Shown in pieces: positions 28,601-43,600 of a DNA stretch of 64,000 nucleotides. Under the pieces are notes generated by a model. The model was not told the DNA's origin and did no database searches. It was given only the letters and a program-made list of their open reading frames with translations. How positions within the stretch are numbered: position 1 is the first letter of the stretch; every line of letters starts with the position of its first letter. The translations under genes were made by a program, and so were the position numbers. Source of the DNA: Owenia fusiformis (Eukaryota; Annelida; Polychaeta; Sabellida; Oweniidae); contig CAIIXF020000004.1 in NCBI GenBank assembly GCA_903813345.2, positions 8,263,525 through 8,327,524 on the forward strand. The letters run 5' to 3'.

Positions 28601-31600
28601 TAATGTAGCATTACATTCCTTGTTTTATCTTTAAGGCCATTGTGTTTTAATTCAAATTACATTCCACTGCCTCCCCAAATATTTAGGAATACTAAACACA
28701 TATTCAAGAACTGTGGTCTTAGTTCAAATATTATAGTGTTCATGCTTGATCCTTGCAAAATAGAACAAATGGAGGAATCAGAATTAACAACCAAGAAAGG
28801 AATGAAGATTTATAAGTTACAATTCCCTCGAAGTTTGACTATCCAAACTTTCCTAAGCATCTGGTGATCTGAGAAATCATCAAAAAAAGAAATAATAAAT
28901 TTCAAACATAAAGACGACTTAACAAGCTTACCAATGGAGAGTTAGGATTGCCAGATATTTGGAGGGGAGTGTATATATTATAAAGTACATGTATATAAAT
29001 AAATATGATTAATGTATATAGATCAGCATGGAAATTGATTGTCTATAAAGTGAATGCCTACTGACATATTGTAACGGTTGCAATTAACCCTACTTATCCC
29101 AACCCAAAACCCTCAACCTACCCAGTACCACATCTGTGGCATGATCCTCTAAGACCTGGTACCCTCTGATGCATGTATTTCCTATATCTTATTGTACTTT
29201 GGCAAATGTTTCCTTTCATAATACAACCTGATGCCTGATTGATGTACAAATTGACTCCCCCCCCCCAGAGCAGGAAATTCACAAGGGGAGGGCAAAAAAT
29301 AAATTTCTTTCCATGTTTGCCCCAGATCCAGCCACCGAGTATGAGAAGGCAATTTCCTCATTAATTGAGCAATGAGTTGTATGTCCAACAATGGGTTATG
29401 TCTACTGAAAGGAACAATTGGCAAAGTTTGGACCACTTCACAAATCTCATCTTATTTATTATCTGTTACAGGAACCCCTTATAGATTTGTTAGTAGGCAT
29501 ACCAATAGCCATAGCTGTATGTATACATATGAATGATGATTATCATATTAGAAATGAACTAACAAATTTTATTTTTTCTTTCCCCCTACTAATTTTCCTG
29601 CTGCTCTCGGAATCAATCTCGCTGGTGAAAATTTCTTCTTTATCACATCTATCTCAACTTTATCTTGCATGATGTTAAAATCCTCAACCTCAAATCACTT
29701 CCTGCCTTTCTGTATATGTCTCACTTAAATCACAATGAAATGACTGTTACTATGTACTTTTACCTGGTAATTCTACATGCTTCCTTTACTCTATTGTATC
29801 CTGCGACAATATTGTACAAACTATTTATTTAACATCGCTTTTCTCCTGTTACGTCCTCTATTTAACACCTAATTTCTGTCGTGTTGACTTTGACTTATTG
29901 TTCTGCCTATACTATTCTCGATTTTCATGAATTTTAAATTTCGACTTACCCTTGATTACACATACAGACGGGAGGGGGTCCTACATACGAATCAACTCCA
30001 ATGACTACCATTCCCAATACTCTCTCAGAAAATGATGGCAAAAGTGCTGAACAAAATGGTGACGCACGACCACCAAGTCATACTGACAGTGGATTTAATA
30101 GCCATGAAAATAGCGGCTACATTCATAGCAATCATGCAAGCAACACTGACTTGCAGAATGGACCAAGTGATAACAATAGCAATCATCAAATTAGTAAAGA
30201 TAAAGATGATTTTTTGAAACCACCAAATGATCCAAATGTACAAAGAAATCAAAATGGACCATTACCACAAAATAATGAGAAATCAGATGTAAGTAATGAA
30301 GAAAGGCAACAGCCTCCAATTGTTACTCAAAAACGTTTACCACCAATTCAAAGGCAATCAGATTTAAAATTAGATGAATCTCTTAGCTCAAATCAAACTT
30401 CAAGTGTTCTCCCACCAATCAAAGCAAAAAAATTCAAATCCCCTTCTGGGTTTCCTAGTTCAGATTCAGTGTCTGAGAAATCAAATGATCTTCAGCTCAA
30501 TGGTGGTCTAGATAATGATAACTCAATACAGGTTGTCAAAAATACAGTGCCTCAATATCATACTAAGAATGAATCAGAAACAGATGGTCATTTTGAATCA
30601 TCGTCTAACCCCGATCTAAAAATGTGTAATCAACGGCGTAAATCCTCTACCTCCTCTTCAACTGTTCCTCTCACATCTAATACTACTTCACAGCATACTC
30701 ACGCTCACCAGCGATCCTCTATCAGCTATCAACCAACAGCAGATGGACTCAAGGAAGAGAAAGAGGAACAGCTGGAATCTGAGGTCAAGATTGATGAAGA
30801 GGTAAGAAAATATTTCTTATATTGTTCTTTTACATTTCACGATTCATTGTACATGTAGTAAGTCGTATAACTCAATCTCTATCAGTATCACTCACTATCA
30901 TAGTAATGGCATTTTTGAACAATGTTGTGTATTTTATTTCAACTTCTGGAATTTTCCTGAAGCTTGTGGCACCAGAGCATGGTGCTACTAAGCAATCAAG
31001 TTTTTTCTTTTCTTCGTCTATTTCATCCTCCAAATGAAGGTCAAGTTTCATCAAAAAGGTTTCTTCCCAATTTAAATGAAAGAGCAGTTATTCGGGAGAC
31101 TGAATTACCCTGCATTTGGAAGATGATTTTCCTTTGACCAGCCCTTGCTGAGGATTATCTAATGTTATTAATAATAAGTTGACATTTTTATCGCGATGAC
31201 ACTTTACGAGATAAGGTGAAATTGATGACCGAATAAGCAACAGTATCACCATGTAATGTTTCTCATTTTAGGAGAGCGAATATGAACAAACAAGCGATCA
31301 CAATTCTGTGTCATTATCAAATGGAGCCTTCTCCATTGGCTTTGATGTAAGAGGCATGCGGGATAAATAAACACTAATCCATGCATGCTTCGAACTGATT
31401 AAATTTGACATTCCTTGGGAGATGTTTCAGTCACTTTTCAAAATTGTTTTGATTACTTGGAATACCTCATGTTATACTGTCAAAATTTAAAACAATTATG
31501 CTAATTAAAATAAACTGCAAATGGATCATCAAAATGAGTTCCCAAGGAGTTCAAATCAACAAATATTGTAGAAATGAAATTAAAAAAAATGTTAAAAGGT

Positions 31601-34600
31601 TTACCTTATAATTTATTTTCTATTAAAATTGTTTATTTTAAAAATAATGATTAAGTTACCAGATTTCAATATTAACAAGCATGCTAGTGGCACATTAATC
31701 GCAAGCTATACTTTTACAATATTTTATGGTTATTCCATTAATTCTGTAATATTTCAAAACTCAACTCATCATATTATCAATAAAGGAGAAGGGCAACAGA
31801 AAGAAATTCTAAATCAATGAAAAGCTACTAAAGGCCAACCAAACTGTCAATCAAAAATTTAATTATTGAAAGATGAAATTGATTTACCATGGTTCATTTT
31901 AGGGGAACACTTTAATTTCATAAATAACCATGGAGTAATTCAATGTGGTGTTTAAAGGTTAAATGTTAATTCAATAAATATGATCTGGTATAACCAAAAA
32001 CAGACACTTAGAGATGTTGAACTGTTGATCTCTTAAACAGTCAGAGAAACAGAAAAAATATGTCGCAGAATGCTTTACTAAAAATGCAAAAGACTTTCAC
32101 TGAAACTTAATAAATAGCTATATGCAATTTATACAATTATCAATTCATAATATGCCCACCGAGTCTGTGTTTAATATATAGGCACTATTCTGAACATACA
32201 TGTAGTATATTGTATGTTCATAGAGAAAATGGCAAAAATGGCCAAAATTGAAAAATCCTCTAGTGTCTAAGAGTTAAAATCCTTTAATCATTTGCAAGTG
32301 TCATCACAATATCTTTGGTCAAGAAAATCTAATTGAAGAATATCTTGGGCTGAGGTTGATTCGATTGTGACATTTTTGAATTGATCCTCATGAATTTTCT
32401 CTCCTATTTCAATAAGTCTTATCTATCATCGTTCTATTCCTATCATTCTTAATGTCTTGTTTCTTCTAGCTTAGGAACATTTCAAACTTTTATCTGTTGA
32501 ATATTGTATAAAGTAGAAAACAGAAGTTTCTCTGTCAGTATTGATTTATCATTCATGATTGAATTTTTACATGGCACATCGATATTATATGTTTTGAAAC
32601 TGACTGACAGTATCAAAGAAATATCTTTGTAAATTTTCACAAAAATTTTAGAACTCAAATGAAATATTCAAGTAACATTCTTTTTATACATATTTAATTT
32701 AAATAAAAAATGATTTGCATAAAATGAAGAGTTCAATTTTCATCTTAATCATTTTATTTCAGTATAGATTAACAATTTATTTTATCAAATCATATTAAAT
32801 ATGTACTATTGGGCAAATTTATTTGTTCTTAAATTGTATCCCTATGCCATTCTTTATCAACTTTTGATTTAGTTTCAAACTTATAAAAGTTTATGTCATT
32901 TATATGTGTTGTTCTATTTCATGTACTTGTATTGTAGATTGTCCTTAGATTTGATTCTGCTTTACACTATAAATAGGAAACCACAATTACAGCTCTATTA
33001 CAAATAACTTACCTCTCAATTCTTTTGTAATATTTGTTAGAAATTATTTGAGCTGTAGCTGGGGGTTTGTTATCTCTTTTGCACTTTCCTTGATGTTTGA
33101 CTTTGTCTCACTTAGCTAGATAACGATTAATTTGTGATATTTGTGAAGATTGCATAGTTGCTAATAATCATAAATCTGCACAACAAACGTCATGGTGGTC
33201 ATGATTCTCCTCAAATCTCCCTTAAATCTCCATTGGGAGATAACCCCAATATTGATGATGAAAAATAGAAAATTAACGAAGTCTCAGATTTAGAAGTAAC
33301 AATTTTAACTTTCTCAAGAGGAAATTGACCACTATGGCACATCAATTCTCAAAGTAGAAATTTAGACACCATTGACCATATCATACATAAGTATTAGATG
33401 ACTATTACTGCTTGTGCACAAATGTGCATAATCTTTCTTAACACTAACTTTTGTATTTTCCACATAACCAATTGTTAATTGCATAAAAATTCCATAATTC
33501 CCGATAGACCTTTTTTAACATTATTATATATGATTAAACCAATCAATTGTAAGTATAATTTGATAAGCTTGCAATGCCTGTATATTTTGCCTGCATGAAC
33601 CTAACCTTGTGCTGTGAAACAGCTGCTTTGTCTTTAACATCGAATAAACTATCTGAACAGTTCAGAGGGAGTTCTGCAAATATCATTTAAAGTTACAAAT
33701 ATATGTCTCAAGTGGATGGCCATTAAATCTTGGGGGACTAAATCATAGAAAAAAATTTGAATATTGAAGGGGTTTGGGTATTATGAAATTGAAGGTGTGA
33801 CAACAAAGAATATTTAGGGTCCAACTGTCCCAGAAAAAAATTATCAGGGTCAAAAATGTTACATCCCTCAAGAGGTAATGGTCTAGTCTCTTTACCATCC
33901 TTCATTCCTCAAGCATTCAAAATTTGATTTTGATAAATAGCCCTTCATTTTCTAGATCCTTTACACATATTAAAATCTACAAAGTCTCAATTCTTTACCT
34001 TTCAATTCTCATATCAAATAAAAAAATGATGCTTTAAAATCAAAATAAATTTTTGGAATCTTCAAAAAATGACCAAATTAGAAAAAATCTCTCAAGCCTC
34101 CCTCGATCTGTTTCTCGATATGCCTCAATTTGAAACTAAGATGTTTGTAAATGTTTTATTTAGGAAAAAGAGGAGGGAGAGGAAGAAGAGGAAACGATGA
34201 AATGTATCTGCTGCCCTTGTCTACCAAATATACGTACATATCCACCCAGTTCAGATGAAGTTAAGGAAAAAGGAGGTTTTGTCGCATGGCTGAAATACAT
34301 CCTACGCTGGTTTATATTTATCACTGCTTTTCCATTTGTCATTGGATATTCTTGGACAATACCTGATTGCAGCAAAGATGAAGAAAAGTATGTATCTTTT
34401 CACATTTTGTAAAGCAGTTCTGTTCTATAACATTACAATTCAAATAACTAGGCTTGGTGAGAAAGCACCAAAGGCATCATTTGAAAAACAGCAAAACAGC
34501 ACAAACTCCCATTTTCTAAAGCTATATCTTGCACCAACCACTTACATATATCAAAAATAAATTTAGAAATCACATAAACATGGGATGTCATAGACTAATT

Positions 34601-37600
34601 TGAATAAATAGTTGAAGTAAGACATTTTTATCAACTAAGCAAGGCATCGGAGCGAGCATGCATTTTGACTATAACCTTAGTAGTCATAGTGTATGATCAC
34701 TATCAAATAATTGAAATATGCAATGAGCCTGATCCATTCAGAAGAATACCAATTCACGTACAAACACTATCTGTGTCATTATTAGTTTTTATGTTTTACA
34801 CACACTGCTTCTTCACATAACACAAATACTACATGAAAGAGAGCAAGCCATGAGAGTTCAAGATAAATCAAAACATAATTCAATGCTATGTCTGAATAGA
34901 TGTTTAGTTGACATCAACATACTTAGGATGTCATGTCTCAATATATACATGTATATATATACATTGCCATCATGTACTAATATTTTGTCATGTCTGAACA
35001 GATGCAATACTGACATCAGTAATTGCATCTTACTATTATTACTCTGTGATGACATTCTAATGAAGACACAGGAAATTACGCAGTCTTATTATATTAATTT
35101 AGTAATGCTCTTCCTTGTCATGATCTTACCCCTTGCAGAAATGAGCTGTTCTTCTAACACCACTTGGATGAAACTAATTACCCCAGGCCCTTAAAAATGT
35201 CTGTTTTGTGGTCTATTTCTGCATGGTTGCCCCAAAACCATTTTTGGACATCATTTGTGTATCAAAAATGAAAATTCATCCATCCTAGAATCATCTGTAT
35301 TAATGACGCATGGCTAATACTGTCAAAATGATATAACTGTAAACAATATACATAATTGATAAATAAAAATGTCCTTGGTCAAACTTTTTCCCTTGGTAAG
35401 ATTTATCTTAAGTTTTCATTTTTGCATGTTTTTGCGTTTCATAATTCAAGATGAATAAAAGAGCCAGGTACCAAACACAGTTGTGCTATTTAACCAGCAA
35501 GAAAAAGTAGAAAAGAGTAAATACAGCGAAACCTGTAAAGAAGTGAAACCTCAAGAAGTGAAACACTTCCATTAGTGGAACCCTTTTCAGAGTCCAAAGT
35601 CATAATGACTAAATCAACCTCTTTGAGTGGAAAACCTTGCAAGAGGAACACTTTTTAGAAGTACTAAATGTGTTCTGCTTAGACTGGTTTTACTGTACAA
35701 GTTTACATTTGTAATCTTAATAATTCAAGAGCATTCCAAACTCAAGGGAACAGAGTTGATAAGAAAGTCACAGAGGATGATTCTCAAAGGCTCTCAAGAG
35801 TTATATAGTTATGTAGTAGAGAATGTAGTATGCAGTCACGCAGCATATAACAGATTTATACTAATGAAACCTGTCATGAACCTGAAGAAGGTCTATCTGA
35901 CTTTATTGGTAATGCTTATATCTTACAACACCAATATTGTTCTTTTACAGAATTGCGTTGCGGTTTTGTAGTTAAAGGATGTAATTCACTACCACCAAGG
36001 TTAAGATGGATCTCACTGGGGGAGGGGGGGGGTACTGGCTTTGTTATTATTTCTTGACAGTTTGGGGTAAAATCTGCTTTTTGTGAAAGTATGACAGTAT
36101 TCAAATAATCAAAATATTTGATCCAGTCGTAACATATATTGAAGATGTGGCATCTGATACTCTCTTAGGAGGAGTAAGATTAATTCTATATCCAAAAAAT
36201 AAAACTATCCGAATTCTCTAGTAAGGCTAATCAAAAGATTTCTTTCAGGAGCAGAATGTCAAATGAAATGTTCAATCATTGATAAAATGACTTAGTTTAG
36301 AAGCATAGTTTTATACAAATCCCCCCAGGACTGTGTCAATGTGACCTCCAGAATGATAAATGTTATGGTGGTAATGTTTCTAAATGTATAAATTGTATTG
36401 AAATGCAAGAAAATCAAGACATTTCATTCAAATTTTAGAGAGAAAAAGGTGTAGAAGAGGCATGGGTCCATCACCATTTCTCAAACAGTCAAAAAAAGCA
36501 CATTAACTGTAATTGATTATTCAAATCAAAGGATTATGACAAGAATTTGTTATGTAATCATGGAAAGTAATTCTATTTATTAAGGTTTGACTTTCATCAT
36601 GAATATTTTTTACAGCCTCTCTCGTTTAAAACTCCTCATGAAATCTTCAAAGAAATGCCGGATATGATAAATGGGAAGAAAAATAAAGTCTACATTTACA
36701 AATAACCTGAACTCAATCCAATCTCGAAAAAGTATTTTTCAAACACTCATCCACGGCCTGCATATATATCCCTGGCAACCTGAGATTTTCCTAGATCAAA
36801 ATTAAAAATAAAAAACATTCTGAGGACATTCTATGTAGAGCTCAAAATAAAAAAATTGAAAGCTAATGAAATGGTATATAGATAGATAAATGAAAGCTCA
36901 ACAGTTTTTGAGAGGAGCAAAGAATGTTGATAATTTTGCAGTTTAATTTTGTCTAGTCCCTAGAATCAAATAACACCATTGATCTGAATTCATGCATACA
37001 ATTATACTTCATACATTATTTATAGTACCTCAATAGGACCTCAAATCTTGAGATCTACATACTATAAAACCAGAATGACATTTTTTGAAATGGCAAGAAA
37101 TAAATCTCTTTCTGTTATACCAAAGTCACAGCGTTCTTGGTTTTTCATTTAGCAAGAGTCTATGTTTCGGTGAAATGATGAAATGATGTAAAACTATTTC
37201 ACCATATTATTGAAGTCACTTAGCTGTTTTATTAGAGTCATAAGTTACAATTATTCCATAGTTCAAATTTTTGCAAACAGAATGATCTAATATATAAAAT
37301 TAAAAGATTTGACATCATATGTCATATCTAATGTTTTGTCTGTTGATGTGGCAAATAAGAGTAAAATTGAATGAATTATTGGAAACTAGATCACAGAATT
37401 CTTTTTTGATGCAATATCCCGTCATCTTAATTTGATACCTATCAAAATAGAAACCAAAATATTGAATATCTTACAATATATAAGAAAATCAGTAATCTCC
37501 CCAAATAAAAGCAAGTGGGCGCAGCACCCACCTGAGATTTTGAAAACAGGCTTGCACCCACCTAAGAATCCATTTGCACCAACTTGAAAATGAAAAAAAT

Positions 37601-40600
37601 CATGGAAAATTGGCATATTTTGACCCAATTTAGTCTGAATTGTGAAAATGGGAATTTTGCACCCACTTGAGAAAAAATTCTGTGGAGAACACGGGAAATT
37701 GTTAAAATAAGGAGTGGTCAATAATTTAAACTGTTGACTGCAGAATGCAATGGTGAAATAAATAAAAAATTCATCACTGGATTTGACACATAAAAAGGTG
37801 GTGTGTTTAAGCTTGACATATTTTAAAAAAAATTGTGATTTTCTCAAATTTTTTAATTGACTCATACACTTTGAAAGTGCCCAGAAAGCACCAAATAGCG
37901 TTGTAAAATTGTAAAATTTTCTAGGGGTATTGGCCACCCCTCACACCCCCCACAAAACAATGGAAAAGTTCTAAATTTGTTTTATGTATTGTCTCAGACA
38001 CTTTTAAATTGCCCAGACATCATCAAATAGCCCCTTGATAAAGTTAATGATTCTGGAAGACTAACAATTACTCGCCCTCTGGCATCCCCACTCGACTCCA
38101 CCTCCCCCTCTGGCAGCCCCCAATTTAAGTTTTAAATTTTTTATTGACTTTATTGACTAAAGTGCCCAGAAAGCACCAAATAGCATCTTAAAATTGTAAA
38201 ATTTTCTTGGGAAATAGGCACTTTTAGGCACAGACACTTTTAAAGTGCCCAAACTTCATCGAATAGCACCTTGATATCGTAAATTTTGATATGGGGGACA
38301 AACACTTGCTCCCCCTCTGGCAACCCAGCCCCACCTCCCCCTCTGGCACCCCCCCCCCCTTTGACACCCCAAAATTTGAAAATTGTGATTGTTTTTCAAT
38401 GTTTTTATTGACTAATACATTTTAAAAGTGCCCAGAAGCACCAAATATCATCTTTAAATTGTAAAAATTTCTAGGAGAGTTAGCCACCCCTCACATCCCC
38501 CACAATACAAAAGGAAATATTCTGAATTTCATGTATTGTCTCAGACATTTTTTAAGTGCCCAGACATCATCAAATCACCTTGATATGGTCAATGTTTCTG
38601 GGGGACAACCCCTTGCTACCCTACTGGCACCACACCCCACTTCACCCTCTCATTGACTTTGACACCCCCAAAAGAATTTGAAAAAAATACACATTTTTCT
38701 TATTGACTCATAATGCACAGGCGTACCAGATGGTTGCAAATTCGCTCCAAATACAACCAAATTTCAAAATTTTCCCAGACCCCCCTAAATGCTCGTTTTT
38801 TTATTCACTCAACTCTTATTCCCATGGTGGTGGCGTACTACTTGGAAACTTACACTTACACAATTTTCTAGGGGGAGTGGACCACTCCTCACACCCCCCA
38901 CAAAACAATTGGAACGTTTGGAAGTTGCATTTGTTAATTCCAAACCAATATAGGGAGTAACTGAGCCCCCCCCCCCCCCTCTGACTTACGCGATTTGATT
39001 TACGCGGCAAAAAAATTGACAATTTTATATTCTCTTTAGTAAGCTAAAAACCGCACCCCCCCTTGGAGAAAAGTGTCTTACGGGCCTGCAGTTTGTTTTT
39101 AATCACTCAGAGAATATCATGACATTAATTGAAATAAAATTTCTTTCATGGGGAAACATTAAGCCCTTTATAAATTCATTTTTAAGAAATCTATAGGCCT
39201 ATTGCAAAATGCTTTTTATTACTTGGTAATATTCCTGAACTCAAATTCAGTTCATTAGATAATAAAATAATTTCATAGCTCTGACAATATCAACGACAGC
39301 TATAAAGCAATCACGAAGGGTAATAAATAAATCAAGAAAGGTCATATTTCCATCAGGAAAGGAAATATAAAAGATAATCTCATCCATGCTGATAAATCAG
39401 TTAATACTGCAGTTTAGCTGATGACACTTTTCTAGTAATTTAAAGCCATGTTATAATAATCCATTGATTGTATAACTTGGTAGACTTGTGGTGCTACAAT
39501 AATGTTTATTGTTGTTATGGTAACTGACAACAGCCAGTGCATAGTAAATTACCGTGGCAACACTAAATGTCTTTTAAAGAGTACAGATACAAAAAGAATT
39601 ATAGCGCAAAGACAGGGAATGCTGTGCTTTAATAAGCTGGATATTTTTAAAGATCCATAAAAATAATTCTTAGAGTGAAATCACCAAGGAATAAAAATGA
39701 AAATATGGAGTCTACAAACATAAATAAGCTTCAATTTTTCAGACAGATAGGGTAAATTATCCATTGACCACTCCAACAAAATTATGGAAAATCACCATCC
39801 GGCTTGAATGTAAAGAATGTCTCTTGATTAGAAAATGTAAAAATGTTAGTTCCGAAAAACCTCCCCTTGCGCTGATATTGATAGAATATTTCTTCTTTCT
39901 TGGCGTCGGGGATTCTGTCGCGAGTAGATATTTCACATTTCAAGGAAATTGAAGAACATGGAAAATCAATTACCAATCTTTTGTGCTATAAAATAATAAT
40001 TGTTCCTAAATTTGAATCAATGGTTATCAAATTCAGAACAACAAAACTTAATATTCAGTGCCTATAGAGCCATCAATCTAAGTTGTCAATATGACATATT
40101 TAATTATGCAAGTTGCCTCGAGTTTTTGTGTTTGAATTGAACAAGTCTTGAAGGTATTAATCTTAATTACCATTGGCTCATTAGTGGATTTATTTTCTTA
40201 CATAATCTTATAATATCAGTAATGGGTAATAACCACAGGTTTAGTCCTTTACAAATCTCTCACTCTAATTAGAGTTGAGTAGTCTCTCTGGGCTGCTAAA
40301 TCCCAATTTTACCTGTTTTAGGCAAAATATCTCAACATTTCACCCTCTTGCGAGGTGCAAGTGTTGCACAGGGTGCAGCACCAGGTTGCTTAATACATGA
40401 GATAATGCTTTCTTCTACAGGAATTTGAATCAATGGGATTCAGTTTATCCTATTGAATATTCTGTCAAACTAATAACATTATTTGCATCTATTGAAATAA
40501 TGCAGGTTCAGGCATGTCAATAAATGACCTACTTAAAGGATAAGGCCCTTTACTAATCAACCCTCCTGAATGTTCAACAAAACAACCTTCATAATACAAT

Positions 40601-43600
40601 AATAAAACAAAACAACCTTCATAAACATAAAATAAAACAACCTTCTTGAAAATACAATAAAATAAAACAACTTTCTTGAACATACAATAAAACAACCTGC
40701 TTGAAGATATATAAACAATTAATCTTCCTGAATACACAATGAAACAATCTTCTTGAACAAACAATTCAAATTGTCTTAAAATCTTTAAACAGTTAAAGTC
40801 CATTACCTTCAAGAGAGGGGAGTCTTCTGCAAGAGAAAATGGGATTACATGTATGTAAAATGTTAGGCCATTCAAACTCAACTTTTATAAATTGTGTATA
40901 ATATCCTGTTTAAGGAAGAAATAATTATAAGGCTGGAAGGTGAAAAGATATCAACAAAAAAATCTGAGCGCGCCACAAAATTCTGTTTGTTTTCTGAGCC
41001 TCAGCCTTTGCTTTAGTATAGTAGGGAGAAGACTTGTAACATATACATGTATCTAACTTTGAGTGGCCTACCACACTTTACTAACAAACCATCTGATTTC
41101 AGTACACAGCCAATATAATTCCACGCCGTTCCGGCACCGTTCCGGCACCGTTCCGGCAATGTTTCGACACCGTTCCGGCACCGAAACCTTTCAACACCAA
41201 AATATGCTACCGGACTAGTCAGTCCATTTGGTGCCGAAACGGCACCAAAATTTGGCACCGAAACGGCATCGAAAATCAGATTGCATTTTGGGGGTGTAAG
41301 CCACAACAGATGAAATATTGTCCAAGATATTTCAAATTTATATTTTTCTACTTACAGGAGATGGGTGAAGAAACTCAAGATCGGGTTGAGTTTCCTGATA
41401 TCAGTCATCTGGATCGCTCTGCTCAGTTTTGCCATGATAACGCTGGTTGGTCGCAGTGGTTGCATTCTGGGTATTGACACTTTCACTATGGGGCTTGTCG
41501 TCATCGCTGTTGGCACCAGTGTACCTGTAAGTAAACACAACATCAGCATTTGCTACATACATGTTATAGTATATTTTAATCAGTGGGGGAGTGGGGGGGG
41601 CTTCTCAAATTCTTCACCTTTACTCTTTTGCCATCTCAATTATGTTATCTTGATTTCACTTTATAAATGAATATTCATCAAGGGCATGGTAAATATGAAC
41701 TTCAGAATTTAATGTTAAAGAGTACATCAACAAGTACGAGGGGTGATCAATAAGTAATGGACGCTTTTTTACACAGATACTTTTTATAGACCAATCCCTT
41801 TGATTTTCCTACCAGTGATACATCATTCAATTATCTATCGATTCTGAAGATTTGAAGACAAAATATATAATACATATTGATATATCCTTATTTCCGTGAA
41901 GGAGGTACTGGTACCCCGGGACCGACAGTTAAGTCACATATTCAGTTTTTAGCCAGTTTGGTAAATTTCAGTAAGATTTGAACCTTTTATATGCAACAAG
42001 TGTTGTGTTGTTTGAATTTTTTTGCTGACTGGTAACATATTAACAGAGAGTATTGTGATGTCAGAGTGTTGTATGGAAGGGGTTTGCAGGTCAATTTGAG
42101 AAAGCATTGTGGAAGAAAGGGGTGGTGAGAGAAGGGAACACCCTACTCCATATGGACAATGCACCTGCCCACAGATCTCAAAATGTTCAGAAAGCAATAT
42201 CCCTGGACCTCAAAATTGAGGCCTTGGCCAATGCACCATATTGTCCAGATCTGCTCACATGTGACTTGTTTATTTCTATACTACTTATTTCTATAGAGAA
42301 AGGACGCAGGTTTATTGACATTGATGAAATAAAACCCATGCAACTGCATCTTGCGACCATGGCAGAGAAAGGATTCAGCCTTGTCTCACAATCCTGAGTT
42401 AAGAGGATGAGGAAATGTGTACATGTAGCACTTGATGAAACCTATTTAGAGGGCCCTGTGGAATGAATGTGGCATGAATACCACATAGTGATGATAAAAT
42501 ATTCAAAATCAACTATGGCATAACAAAATGGGGTAATTCATGACCATAATGGTTTGTTTTGTTCAGCCTGCATTCAACTGCATTGCATGTTAAACAAGCT
42601 AAAATAGCTTCAGAATATATGACGTAAATGTCGGTCCCGGGGTACCTGTACCTCCTTCACGGAAATAAGGATATATCAACATGTATTATTTATTTCGTCT
42701 TCAAATCTTCAGAGTTGATAGATAAATGAATGATGTATCACTGGTAAGAAAATCGAAGTGATTGGTCTATAAAAAGCATCTGTGTAAAAAAGCGTCCATT
42801 ACTTATTGATCACCCCTCGTACAATCTTTCTTTCTATGGTTATTTCCATCACTATTGTAATCAGATAAATGGGAGGGGGGTTAAATTGTAGAGAAATGCA
42901 AAAATATTATCAAAAGAAAGATTCTCACCTAGATAACATTACCATTAACATTACCCATTTGAGAAAAAATTATTTTGAGAACGCTGTACTCATTCCATTA
43001 TTATATACTTATTCTATTACCATATCTATTTTGTTTTTTCAGGATGCCATGAGTTCAATTCTAGTTGCCCGGGATGGCTTTGGAGATATGGCTGTCTCTA
43101 ATGCGATTGGCTCGAATGTATTTGACATTAACCTGGGTTTGGGCCTGCCGTTCCTCATCACAATAGGAATCCAGAAACTAGAACCAATCCAGATGCTCGA
43201 TGCTACTGAATTAGTAAGAAAAATATATTAATAAAAGAGGCTTAATGTCTATTTCTGAAACTAATGCCTCGGTCACATTTGGTCTACGGCAACTGTATGT
43301 TGGTCATAGCTTCCCAAAACCAGGAGAAATATGAAGCCTGAAATATAGGGATAGCAGCACGATGTAGATTTTCTTTGTCGATTTTGTGAAGCTACGGCTG
43401 TCGTACAGCCACCGTAGAGCAAATGTGACTGAGGCTTTATAATAAACATTCTTTGCAGTAAATTAGAGCTTGAAGTCAGAAGAGATACTCGTTGTCACCA
43501 CATATCTCCCTTGATATGGTACCTACATGTATATGTATACTGTATATAACACTTCCTTTGTAAAATCTCAAAAGATGGTATGAAATGAGCAATTGAGTTC

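Larger units (their letters stand above)
34388..41357 (+). other. NCKX intron 7 (7 kb)
   Basis: No coding exon is supported. It contains a pogo MITE at 35524, an R1 fragment near 36370, the 37.5-39.0 kb repeat block, a 30-bp minisatellite at 40560 and a GC-rich minisatellite at 41121. A 171-codon open frame on the - strand (37422-37937) lies in the repeat block and has no family features. Confidence 0.8.

Noticed and set aside
28930-28975. Third Tc1-type MITE with GGAGGGGAGTG end
   Set aside because: No inverted partner was found within about 600 bp upstream, so it is at most a solitary end.
29418-29672. Extra NCKX membrane exon with [18 protein letters not shown]
   Set aside because: A TTACAG acceptor exists, but the phase and position (inside the cytoplasmic loop) do not fit, and no good donor follows.
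37422-37937. 171-codon - strand open frame
   Set aside because: It lies within the 37.5-39.0 kb repeat block and is full of low-complexity Phe/Lys/Asn. Neighbouring repeat units have stops in the same frame.
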